From Motilibacter rhizosphaerae (GTDB taxonomy: Bacteria; Actinomycetota; Actinomycetes; Motilibacterales; Motilibacteraceae), in assembly GCF_004216915.1 (NCBI RefSeq), contig NZ_SGXD01000001.1, forward strand, positions 1,127,776 through 1,191,775: a stretch of 64,000 nucleotides of DNA. Direction: 5' to 3'. The notes under the pieces are model-generated. The model was not told the DNA's origin. It ran no database searches and saw only the letters and a list, made by a program, of their open reading frames with translations. Made by a program: the position numbers and the translations under genes. Shown piece by piece: positions 1 through 7,326 of this stretch (within the stretch, counting starts at the first letter, position 1; each line of letters opens with the position of its first letter).

Positions 1-1
1 G

Positions 2-664
2 TCGATGATCGTCGCGCTCGGCGCCCTCCACCGGGAGTACGCCCTCGCCGAGCTCGTCGTCGCGTCGTACCAAGCGGCCTCCGGCGCCGGCCAGCCCGGC
101 ATCGACGCCCTTCGCGAGCAGATCCGCAAGGTCGCCGGCGACGACACGCTCGGCACGAAGGCGGGAGACGTGCGCCGGGTCGTGGGCGACGGCGGCCCGT
201 TCCCCGCGCCGCTCGCGCTCAACGTCGTGCCGTGGGCGGGCTCGCTCAAGGACGGCGGCTGGTCGAGCGAGGAGCTCAAGGTGCGCAACGAGTCGCGCAA
301 GATCCTCGGCCTGCCCGAGCTGCGCGTCTCGGCCACGTGCGTCCGGGTCCCGGTCATCACCACGCACTCGCTCGCCGTGCACGCGGTCTTCGAGTCCGAG
401 GTCGACCAGGCCCGCGCGCAGGAGGTCCTCGCGCACTCGCCGGGCGTCGTGCTCTGCGACGACCCCGCGAACTACGAGTTCCCGACGCCCGCCGACGTCG
501 TCGGCACCGACCCGACGTGGGTCGGGCGCGTACGCCGCTCGCTGGACGACCCGCGCGCGCTGGACCTGTTCCTCTGCGGGGACAACCTGCGCAAGGGTGC
601 CGCGCTCAACACCGCGCAGATCGCCGAGGTCGTCGCCGCGGAGCTGAACCCGCCCCGCACCTGA
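2..664 (+). CDS. asd: Aspartate-semialdehyde dehydrogenase, C-terminal part (5' end outside window)
   Basis: The reading frame is open from the left edge, so this is the C-terminal ~220 residues of a protein of about 340-350. Asd reduces aspartyl phosphate to aspartate semialdehyde, the branch point to lysine/diaminopimelate, threonine and methionine, in the cytoplasm. The family segment around VSATCVRVPV followed by THSLAVHAVFE is present; the His in the second stretch corresponds to the active-site base region. The closing LFLCGDNLRKGAALNTAQIAE block is also typical of the family. The nucleophile cysteine lies in the missing N-terminal part. An internal ATG at position 5 is not the real start, since the conserved domain is already under way there. 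A strong bidirectional hairpin follows the stop. Confidence 0.93.
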   Translation, partial: SMIVALGALHREYALAELVVASYQAASGAGQPGIDALREQIRKVAGDDTLGTKAGDVRRVVGDGGPFPAPLALNVVPWAGSLKDGGWSSEELKVRNESRKILGLPELRVSATCVRVPVITTHSLAVHAVFESEVDQARAQEVLAHSPGVVLCDDPANYEFPTPADVVGTDPTWVGRVRRSLDDPRALDLFLCGDNLRKGAALNTAQIAEVVAAELNPPRT

Positions 665-669
665 CCGTC

Positions 670-726
670 CCCGACGTCGTGGCCCTGGTGCGGTGCTGGA
701 GCACGCACCAGGGCCACGACGTCGGG
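670..726. terminator. Bidirectional terminator-type hairpin between asd and the kinase gene
   Basis: A perfect 22-bp inverted repeat (670-691 with 705-726) encloses a 13-base loop that itself contains a short stem. It lies between two converging stop codons (664 on plus, 734 on minus), so it can end both transcripts. No T-tract follows, as usual in high-GC actinobacteria. Its arm resembles the hairpin at 25510-25568 and the half-copy at 3855-3873. Confidence 0.8.
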
Positions 727-733
727 TGCCGGG

Positions 734-2128
734 TCAGCGGGGCGGGCCGATCCGCCGCGGCAGGTGCACGCTCAGCACGGTGTCGCCGGGGCGCGAGGTG
801 ATGGTGACCGTGCCGCCGTGCCGGTCCTGAACGATGCGCCGCGCGATGTCGAGGCCGAGGCCCGTCCCCCTGCCGACGGGCTTGGTCGTGTAGAACGCCT
901 CGAACGCCCGCGCCGCCACCTCCGGCGGCATCCCGGCCCCGCTGTCGCCCACCTCGACGACGACCCCCTCGCCGTCGGGACGGGTGCGCAGCCGCAGCGT
1001 CCCCGCGCCGTCCATCGCGTCGACGGCGTTGTCGATGAGGTTCGTCCAGACCTGGTTCAGCTCACCGGCGTACGCCTCGATCTTCGGCACGCCCGCGTCG
1101 AAGTCACGCACCACGTCGACCCCGCGCAGCTTGTGGCCGAGCATCACCAGCGTGCTCTCGAGCCCCTCGGTGACGTCGATGAGCTGCACCGAGCCGCGGT
1201 CCATCTGGGAGTACGACCGCACGGCGTCGACCAGCTCGGAGACCCGGCGGGTGGACTCCTTCGTCGAGCGCAGCAGGGCGGCCGTGGTGACCGTGCTCGC
1301 GACCCAGCGCAGGGCGGGCTCCAGGGCGGCCGAGCCGACGGCCTCCTCGGCGCGCTCGCACCAGCCGACGTCCGCCCCTGCCGCAGCCAGGGCCGGCGCG
1401 AGGTCCCAGGCCAGCTCGACGTCGTGCGACTCCAGCCAGGAGCCGAGCTCCTCCTCCTGGTCGGCGAGCTCCAGCGGGTCGACGGGGCCCGCCGGCGGGG
1501 CGAGCGAGCTGCGCAGCGCGTCCAGCCCGGTGAACTGGTCGGCGGCGATCCCCGCGCGGGCGAGGTCGCGCAGCGCGTCGAGCAGCTCGCCTGCGGTCGC
1601 GGCGAGGGAGTCGACCGCCCGCGTCGCCGCCGCGGCCGGGTTGTTGAGCTCGTGCGCGAGCCCGGCGGCGAGCGTCCCCAGCGCCACCAGCGACTCGCGC
1701 TGCCGCGCCGTGGCCTCGGCGTTGCGGGCGGTGTTGAAGACGCCGGCGACGATGTGCCCGCTCAACGGGGACCAGCTGTCGCTGAGCCGCCGCAGGTCCG
1801 CCGACGGTACGCGCAGGACCCGGCCCGGGGTGACGCCCCGCGCGCTCGGGAGGTAGACCGCGTTCTCGTCCCAGCCCCGGAACCCGCCGACCCACCGCCC
1901 CGGCTGGTCGAGGCGGGCGACGACGACGTCCTCGGGCCCGACCCGGCGCAGCAGCTCGACCTCGCCCTCGAGCAGCACCCACCAGTGCTCGGCCGGGTCG
2001 CCCTGGTGGAAGAGGTCGACGCCGCGCTCGACGGGGACCTCCTCGCCGACCGCGGCGAGCTCGGCCAGCTGCCCGTCCGTCACGCCGTCGAACAGCGGGA
2101 TCCCGCGCAGGTCCTCCGCGCGCATCAC
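734..2128 (-). CDS. Sensor histidine kinase with N-terminal cyclic-nucleotide-binding-like domain
   Basis: A soluble 464-residue kinase with no membrane segment. Residues ~10-120 form a cNMP-binding-like beta-roll (start RGIPLFDGVTDGQLAEL, then FHQGDPAEHWWVLLEGEVEL). The phosphate-binding cassette is not clearly conserved, so ligand binding is uncertain. An H-box with LAHELNNPA places the phosphorylated His at about residue 159. The ATPase part shows the N-box (NQVWTNLIDNAVDAM), G1 (VGDSGAGMP) and G2 (GRGTGLGLDIARRIV). Its ATG overlaps the stop of the upstream receiver-thioredoxin-reductase fusion gene by 4 bases (ATGA at 2125-2128), so the two are translationally coupled and probably form a two-component pair sensing a cytoplasmic redox or nucleotide signal. 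Confidence 0.9.
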   Translation of the reverse strand: MMRAEDLRGIPLFDGVTDGQLAELAAVGEEVPVERGVDLFHQGDPAEHWWVLLEGEVELLRRVGPEDVVVARLDQPGRWVGGFRGWDENAVYLPSARGVTPGRVLRVPSADLRRLSDSWSPLSGHIVAGVFNTARNAEATARQRESLVALGTLAAGLAHELNNPAAAATRAVDSLAATAGELLDALRDLARAGIAADQFTGLDALRSSLAPPAGPVDPLELADQEEELGSWLESHDVELAWDLAPALAAAGADVGWCERAEEAVGSAALEPALRWVASTVTTAALLRSTKESTRRVSELVDAVRSYSQMDRGSVQLIDVTEGLESTLVMLGHKLRGVDVVRDFDAGVPKIEAYAGELNQVWTNLIDNAVDAMDGAGTLRLRTRPDGEGVVVEVGDSGAGMPPEVAARAFEAFYTTKPVGRGTGLGLDIARRIVQDRHGGTVTITSRPGDTVLSVHLPRRIGPPR

Positions 2129-3783
2129 GACGACGCCAGGTAGCGGTGCACGAGGTAGACCGACATGGCGCCCTCGCCCACGGCGGAGGCGACCCGCTTC
2201 ATCGAGTCGAGCCGGACGTCACCCGCGGCGAAGACGCCCGGGACGCTCGTCTCGAGCGCGAACGGCTCCCGCGGCAGCACCCACTCGAGCTCGCGCCCGG
2301 GGCTGCGCAGGTCCTGCCCGGTCACCACGAACCCCTTGCCGTCACGCAGGACCTGCGACCCGAGCCAGTCGGTGCGGGGGGAGGCGCCGATGAAGACGAA
2401 CAGCCAGTTCGTCTTCACCTCCTCCAGGACGCCGGTGTCGCGCTCGCGCAGGCGCAGCGTCTCCAGGTGGCCGTCGCCGGCGCAGCACTCGACCTCGGTG
2501 CGCAGCCGCACCTCGATGCGCTCGTGCGCCTGGATCCGCTCGCTGAGGTACTGCGACATGGTGTCCTCGAGCGAGCGGCCCCGGACGAGCAGCACGACCC
2601 GGCTGGCGTAGCGCGCCAGGTTCAAGGCGGCCTGGCCGGCGGAGTTCGCGGCGCCCACGACGTAGACGTCCTCGCCCTGCGTCTGCGGTGCGTCGCTCGC
2701 GGTAGCGCCGTAGTAGACCCCGCGCCCGGTCAGCGCCTGCGCACCGGCGGCCTCGAGCAGGCGGTAGGACACGCCTGTCGAGACGATGACGGCCCGGGCC
2801 TCGATCTCGCCGTCGCCCTCGAGCAGGACGGCGCGCACGGGCCCGCGCGGCTCCAGGCCGACGACGTCGCGGGCGAGCACCACCTCCGCGCCGAACCGCG
2901 AGACCTGGGCGACGGCCCGCTGGGTGAGGTCGGCGCCGGTGAGCCCGCGCGGGAAGCCGAGGTAGTTCTCGATCGCCGCGCTGGTGCCGGCCTGGCCGCC
3001 CGGCGCCTCGCGCTCGACGATGACGGTGCTCAGGCCCTCCGAGGCGGCGTAGACCGCCGCCGCGAGACCGGCGGGCCCGGCGCCCACGATGCACACGTCG
3101 TACAGCGGCTGGGTGGCCGAGGTGCGCAGGCCGAGGGCCCCGGCCAGGTCCCGGCTCGTCGGTGCGCGCAGCGTCTCGCCCTCGGGGACGAGCACGAGCG
3201 GCATGTCGTCCGGTCCGGCGCCCGCCAGCCCGGCCAGGCGCTGCGCCTCGGCGTCCAGCTCGATGTCGTACCAGCGGTAGGGCACGTGGTTGCGCGCGAG
3301 GAAGGTCTTCACCTCGTGGCTGCGCTCGGACCACCGGTGCCCCAGCACGCGCAGCTCCGACGTCTCGTCGGGGTTCTCCCGCCGCCAGTCGCCGAGCAGG
3401 TCGTCGACCACCGGGTAGAGCCGGTCCTCCGGCGGGTCCCAGGGCTTGAGCAGGTAGTAGTCGAGCCCGATGTCGTTGATCGCCTTGATCGCGACGCCGG
3501 TGTCGGCGTACGCCGTCAGCAGCAGCAGCTTCGCCGTCGGCGCGTGGGTCCGGGCCTCCTCCAGCAGCTGGATGCCGGTCATCCCGGGCATCCGCTGGTC
3601 GGAGGCGATGAGCGCCACGGGACGACCGCGCAGCGCAAGCCGCGTCAGCACGTCGAGCGCCTGCGCCCCCGAGTCCGCCCGCATGACCTGGTGGTCCTTG
3701 CCGTAGCGGCTGCGCAGGTCGCGCGCGATGGCGGCGCAGACCTCCGCGTCGTCGTCGACCGCCAGGACCACGGGCTTGCCCAT
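2125..3783 (-). CDS. Fused response regulator / thioredoxin-reductase-like FAD protein lacking the CxxC
   Basis: A 552-residue fusion. Residues 1-125 are a receiver domain: acidic pocket in VDDDAE, phospho-acceptor Asp62 in SDQRMPG, conserved Lys113 in LLKPW. Residues ~140-220 form a glutaredoxin/thioredoxin-like segment. From ~228 onward is an FAD/NAD(P)-binding disulfide-reductase module with VGAGPAGLAAAVYAASEG, PGGQAG, an NADPH-site VVGAANSAGQAALNLA and the C-terminal AAGDVR FAD motif. The redox-active CATC of true thioredoxin reductases is replaced by GATA (residues ~359-362), so it cannot do the standard dithiol transfer. Phosphorylation by the downstream coupled kinase may control it, or it may sense flavin redox state. 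There is no DNA-binding domain. Confidence 0.9.
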   Translation of the reverse strand: MGKPVVLAVDDDAEVCAAIARDLRSRYGKDHQVMRADSGAQALDVLTRLALRGRPVALIASDQRMPGMTGIQLLEEARTHAPTAKLLLLTAYADTGVAIKAINDIGLDYYLLKPWDPPEDRLYPVVDDLLGDWRRENPDETSELRVLGHRWSERSHEVKTFLARNHVPYRWYDIELDAEAQRLAGLAGAGPDDMPLVLVPEGETLRAPTSRDLAGALGLRTSATQPLYDVCIVGAGPAGLAAAVYAASEGLSTVIVEREAPGGQAGTSAAIENYLGFPRGLTGADLTQRAVAQVSRFGAEVVLARDVVGLEPRGPVRAVLLEGDGEIEARAVIVSTGVSYRLLEAAGAQALTGRGVYYGATASDAPQTQGEDVYVVGAANSAGQAALNLARYASRVVLLVRGRSLEDTMSQYLSERIQAHERIEVRLRTEVECCAGDGHLETLRLRERDTGVLEEVKTNWLFVFIGASPRTDWLGSQVLRDGKGFVVTGQDLRSPGRELEWVLPREPFALETSVPGVFAAGDVRLDSMKRVASAVGEGAMSVYLVHRYLASS

Positions 3784-3854
3784 GCGACTCCTCCGCCCCC
3801 ACGCGGGCCCGGCCCTGCGCAGAGCCGCACCCTAGTCGCGTGGACGGCAGTTGC

Positions 3855-3873
3855 CCAGGCCCACGTCGTCGGG
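3855..3873. repeat. Half-copy of the post-stop hairpin family
   Basis: These 19 bases match one arm of the 670-726 hairpin with two differences. They are followed, as there, by a GGGT-G-CGGG-TCA run that ends in the complement of a minus-strand stop codon (here the stop of the VOC gene at 3881). No partner arm is present. Confidence 0.5.
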
Positions 3874-3880
3874 TGGCGGG

Positions 3881-4300
3881 TCAGCCCTGCAGGACCGAGA
3901 ACGGGTTGCCCGCCGGGTCGAGGAACCACGCGATGAGCGGGCCGCCGCCGCGGTTGATGCCGCGCTCGTCCTGGTCCATGCCGGGGTAGCGCTCGGGCGT
4001 CACCCCCGCCGCCGCCAGCGCGTCGACCGCCGCGGCCACGTCGTCGACGGGGAAGTTCAGCACCGTCGAGGTCGCGGGCTGGTGCCCCGGCTTGGGGTAG
4101 ACCAGCACGTCGCGGCCGGGCGCGAGGTGCAGCCAGAGCATCCCGTGCTCCACGTCGGTCGGGACGCCGAGCACGCCGGTGTAGAACGCGCGCATGTCCT
4201 CGACGTCGCCGGGCCCGCTCGCCGCGCAGGAGAAGCCGCTGAACGCACGGCCGGGATCGAGGGGTCCTGCTGCACCTGGCTGGCCTGTCGTGCTCGTCAC
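3881..4300 (-). CDS. VOC (glyoxalase/bleomycin-resistance fold) family protein
   Basis: A 139-residue single-domain VOC protein. It reads FSGFSCAASGPGDVEDMRAFYTGVLG, then a WLHLAPGRDVLVY strand and a C-terminal PLIAWFLDPAGNPFSVLQG, the usual second beta-alpha-beta-beta-beta unit. Such proteins bind small molecules or act as lyases, isomerases or dioxygenases; the substrate cannot be told. The metal-ligand pattern is incomplete, so it may be non-enzymatic. I chose the GTG at 4300 because GGAGG lies 5-6 bases upstream; a GTG at 4315 is the alternative. Transcribed alone toward the half-repeat at 3855. Confidence 0.8.
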   Translation of the reverse strand: MTSTTGQPGAAGPLDPGRAFSGFSCAASGPGDVEDMRAFYTGVLGVPTDVEHGMLWLHLAPGRDVLVYPKPGHQPATSTVLNFPVDDVAAAVDALAAAGVTPERYPGMDQDERGINRGGGPLIAWFLDPAGNPFSVLQG

Positions 4301-4378
4301 TGGAGCCTCCTGCACTCGTGGTCCTTCCCGTCGGACGGTACGGGCCGGCGCGGCTCATCGGTGTGCGACGCTGGCGCC

Positions 4379-4780
4379 GTGTTCGTGCGGACCGTCGCCT
4401 CCGTCTCGCCCTGGATGGGGGCGGTGGAGCTCGCGTGGGAGCCGGACTGGGACGAGGCGACCGTGCGCCAGCTCGTCGACGAGCTCGACGGCGTCGAGCG
4501 CACCACGCTCGTCCTGACCGGACCGGACGACGCCCACCTCGCCGTCGGCGGGTCGGCGGCGGCGGGTCTCGTCGTCTACGTCGACTACGACGGCGACGTC
4601 TTCGTGCTCGCCGCGGGCCCGGACTCGGACGAGCTGCTCCCCCTCGTCGTCGGCGAGGGGCAGGTGCAGGAGTACCCCCTGCGCTACGTCGTCGCCCCGG
4701 ACGTCGCCGTGCGTGCCGCCTGGCACTTCGCCCTCACGGGCGACCTCGACGACGCCGTCGAGTGGCACACGCAGGGCTGA
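4379..4780 (+). CDS. Imm1-like immunity protein, no toxin nearby
   Basis: A 133-residue acidic protein that looks like the Imm1 family: a two-stranded HLAVGGSAAAGLVVYVDYDG sheet with following strands, then EYPLRYVVAPDVAVRAAWHF and a closing LTGDLDDAVEWH. Imm1 proteins neutralise polymorphic or secreted nuclease/deaminase-type toxins by direct binding in the cytoplasm. The start is GTG at 4379, with GTG 4385 as alternative. No toxin gene lies within several kilobases on either strand, so it is either an orphan defending against neighbours' toxins or a housekeeping relative of Imm1. It converges with the next gene, the two stops being one base apart. Confidence 0.6.
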   Translation: MFVRTVASVSPWMGAVELAWEPDWDEATVRQLVDELDGVERTTLVLTGPDDAHLAVGGSAAAGLVVYVDYDGDVFVLAAGPDSDELLPLVVGEGQVQEYPLRYVVAPDVAVRAAWHFALTGDLDDAVEWHTQG

Positions 4781-4781
4781 C

Positions 4782-6281
4782 CTAGCGTCCCGTCTCGCGG
4801 GCCACCCGGGCGAAGCCCTCCTGCTCCAGCGCGGCCAGCGCGCGCGTGGCGACGGGCGCGAGCTGCTCGGCGCGTACGCCCTCGGAGCCGCTCACGTGGA
4901 CCCAGAGCAGCCAGCCCTCCGCACTGCCCGCCGCCTCCGCGCCGGGCGGGTCCTGCAGGTCCAGCCGCCCGACAGCGCCGGCGGGCAGCCCGGGCAGGTC
5001 GGCGGTGGGCCGTGAGGCGTCGCGCTCGGCGAGCCAGTCGCCGACGGCGCGCAACGCCGTGGTCCGCTGCTCCGGCCGCTCGCGGAAGACGTCGACGTCG
5101 ACGTACACCCGCTGGCCGTCGACCGTGCCGAAGGCGCCGAACGACCACGTCGAGGCCGGCCGCGAGCCCACGAGGTCGGCGTAGTAGTCGCGGGCGGCGC
5201 TGGTGTCGTCGTACGACGCGGTGGCGTCCGGCAGCCCGAGCCCGACCAGCGCGGGGACGGTCACGTCGCGTCGGGACGGCGGCGGCTGCAGCAGCTGCAC
5301 GACGGCGGTGGCCGTGCCGCCGATGACGAGCACGACACCGACGACGAGCAGCAGGCGGCGGCGGCGGCGGGCGAGCACGGCAGCCGCGGGAGCTCCGCGC
5401 AGCCCGGCGAACGACAGGGACCACGACGCGCCGCTGACGAGCTGCAGGGACTGCCCGCTCGCCCGCGCGGCGTCGAGGGCCGCGGGCAGGTGCCGCCCGG
5501 CCCACCAGGAGAGCCGCGCCGGGGCCGAGCGCGCGCCGACGACCAGCAGCGCGCAGCTGCCCAGTGCCGAGGCCACGCCCGCGAGCAGGAGCAGCGCGAC
5601 GAGGACCCAGACGTGGCCGCCCACGGCGTACGCGCCGCTGCCCGTGAGGGCGAAGCGCTCGCCGTCGTGCGGCGCGCCGCTCTGCGAGACCACGACGCCT
5701 TGCGGCGTGGAGAGGAACCACGTCGTGCTCCGCCCGTGCTCGACGTGGTCGAGGTGGGCGTCCACGCCGATGGTGACGACCTCGCCGTGCCCGTGGTTCG
5801 CTTCCCACGCCGGGGCGACCTGGGTCGCCATGACCGCGGCGAAGAGCACGGAGCCGCCGCACCAGAGCACCAGTCCCGGGGGGAGTCGCGTGTCGGGGTC
5901 GAGGTAGGCCTGCAGCGCGCTCGCCGCGGGGACCCGGCGCCGCCACAGCCTGGCGTCGCCCTGGTTGCGCAGCCGGACCAGTGGGACGAGCCGCGCCGCG
6001 ACCTCCGCCTCCGGGCCGGGCAGGAAGCGGGTCAGCCCCTGGGAGAGCAGGGCGAGCACGAGCACCGCGGCGAGGGCGGTGAGCACCGGGTCGGCCCAGT
6101 CCCCGGCGAACTCCCACCAGCGCGACCCGCCCGGCGTCCACGCCTGCACGGCGATGACGAGCCCTGCGCACAGCGGCAGCCCCGCGAGGGCGAGCAGGGC
6201 GAGCAGGCGCAGCCGTCGCCGCAGCCGGACGAGGAGCACGAGCCGGAGGGCGTCGAGCCCGTGGTCCTCCGCGCTGCGCAC
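4782..6281 (-). CDS. Polytopic membrane protein of unknown function
   Basis: About 499 residues. Hydrophobic helices are visible at LVLLVRLRRRLRLLALLALAG, at VLTALAAVLVLALLSQ, at a segment VLFAAVMATQV, at VWVLVALLLLAGVASALG, and at LLLVVGVVLVIGGTATAV. A soluble C-terminal domain of about 170 residues follows. I do not recognise the family. No RBS decides the start; I chose the first in-frame GTG (6281) that does not overlap the upstream small membrane gene, and a longer form cannot be excluded. It is likely co-transcribed with the small gene at 6317-6634. Confidence 0.6.
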   Translation of the reverse strand: MRSAEDHGLDALRLVLLVRLRRRLRLLALLALAGLPLCAGLVIAVQAWTPGGSRWWEFAGDWADPVLTALAAVLVLALLSQGLTRFLPGPEAEVAARLVPLVRLRNQGDARLWRRRVPAASALQAYLDPDTRLPPGLVLWCGGSVLFAAVMATQVAPAWEANHGHGEVVTIGVDAHLDHVEHGRSTTWFLSTPQGVVVSQSGAPHDGERFALTGSGAYAVGGHVWVLVALLLLAGVASALGSCALLVVGARSAPARLSWWAGRHLPAALDAARASGQSLQLVSGASWSLSFAGLRGAPAAAVLARRRRRLLLVVGVVLVIGGTATAVVQLLQPPPSRRDVTVPALVGLGLPDATASYDDTSAARDYYADLVGSRPASTWSFGAFGTVDGQRVYVDVDVFRERPEQRTTALRAVGDWLAERDASRPTADLPGLPAGAVGRLDLQDPPGAEAAGSAEGWLLWVHVSGSEGVRAEQLAPVATRALAALEQEGFARVARETGR

Positions 6282-6316
6282 GCGCAGATGCTGCCAGAGC
6301 CGCAGCTCCCCGGCGG

Positions 6317-6634
6317 CTAGCGACGCCGGTAGGTCACTCCGACGGCGACGAACGCCGCGACCGCCGCACCCGCCCCGCCCGAGACCGCCCCCAGGAACGG
6401 CGTGACGGCGAACAGCGCGAACACCGCCGCCCCGGCGACGACCGCAGCCACGAGCGCCGCGCGGAAGCGGGCGGCGACGCCGGCGCGCACGCCGTCGAGC
6501 CGGGACGACGAGCGCGGAGCAGGCGCCGGGTCGGAGCGCCGGGCCGGCTGGCGTTCGGGGGCAGGGCCACCCCGCCCGAGCGTGCGCTCCACGTCCGCGA
6601 GCAGGGCCTCGATGTCGTCGTCGTCGCGCGCCAC
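6317..6634 (-). CDS. Small membrane protein with two C-terminal helices
   Basis: A 105-residue protein: an acidic N-terminus (ARDDDDIEALLADVERTLGRGG), a Pro/Arg-rich linker, then two closely spaced hydrophobic helices (AALVAAVVAGAAVFALFAV and GAAVAAFVAVGVTY) ending in TYRRR. It is shaped like a small tail-anchored regulatory or scaffold protein. The family is not recognised. The start is GTG at 6634; the sequence upstream is short before the neighbouring gene. It precedes the large membrane protein on the same strand by 35 bases, so the two probably form an operon. Confidence 0.6.
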   Translation of the reverse strand: MARDDDDIEALLADVERTLGRGGPAPERQPARRSDPAPAPRSSSRLDGVRAGVAARFRAALVAAVVAGAAVFALFAVTPFLGAVSGGAGAAVAAFVAVGVTYRRR

Positions 6635-6663
6635 GCGTCCACTGTGCCACCCGCGCGGCCGAG

Positions 6664-7326
6664 TCAGCTGAACAGCGGCAGCCGGTCCGCGGCAGCGCCC
6701 AGCTCCGCGCGGTCGGCGTCGTCGAGCGGGGCGCGGCCGGTCGCCCTCAGGGCGGCGTCGACGTCCGACCAGCGCGCCGGCAGCGGGCCGACGGCGCGGG
6801 TGACGACCTCGCGGGTCAGCGCCAGCGAGAGGGGGAGCGGGTGCCGGCGCTGCGGCAGCTCCAGGGTGAGGTCGAGGTGGTGGACCGCGCCCTCGACGGC
6901 CAGCGTCGCGGTGAAGTCCTCCACCCGCAGCACGTGGCCCTGCGTGCTGACGCGACCGTCGGGGTCGCGCGCCGCCAGCGCGCGCAGGGCGGCGCCGGAC
7001 ACGTGCGACCAGTGCTGCACGAGCCCCGCCGGCGACGCGTACGCCGCGGCGGAGACCCGCACGAAGCGCGCGTGCGCCCCGCCGTCGTCCGGCTTGCCCT
7101 GCTGGTACGCCGTCCAGTAGGTCACCGCGTCGACGTCGGGCTCGTCGTCCGCCGTCGTCGTACAGGCGACGAGCGCGCGCTCGGCGTCGAGGCGCAGGTG
7201 CAGCAGCAGGTCCGCGACGCACCAGGACTCGGCGCCGGTCGGCCGCAGCAGGTCGCGCGGCGCGAGGCCGTCGACCGCGGCGGAGGTCGCGGCGTACGCC
7301 TCGGCCAGCGCGTCGAGCGCGCTCAC
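6664..7326 (-). CDS. Maleylpyruvate-isomerase-N/DinB-type protein
   Basis: A 220-residue four-helix-bundle protein of the mycothiol-dependent maleylpyruvate isomerase N-terminal / DinB superfamily. The pattern includes WCVADLLLHLRLDAERAL, then QHWSHVSGAALRAL and VEGAVHHLDLTLEL; the His residues in LLLHL and VHHLD match the usual three-His metal site. Actinobacterial members often use mycothiol as co-substrate; the reaction here is unknown. The GTG start overlaps the stop of the upstream peptidase gene (GTGA at 7323-7326), so it is translationally coupled to it. Confidence 0.75.
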   Translation of the reverse strand: MSALDALAEAYAATSAAVDGLAPRDLLRPTGAESWCVADLLLHLRLDAERALVACTTTADDEPDVDAVTYWTAYQQGKPDDGGAHARFVRVSAAAYASPAGLVQHWSHVSGAALRALAARDPDGRVSTQGHVLRVEDFTATLAVEGAVHHLDLTLELPQRRHPLPLSLALTREVVTRAVGPLPARWSDVDAALRATGRAPLDDADRAELGAAADRLPLFS

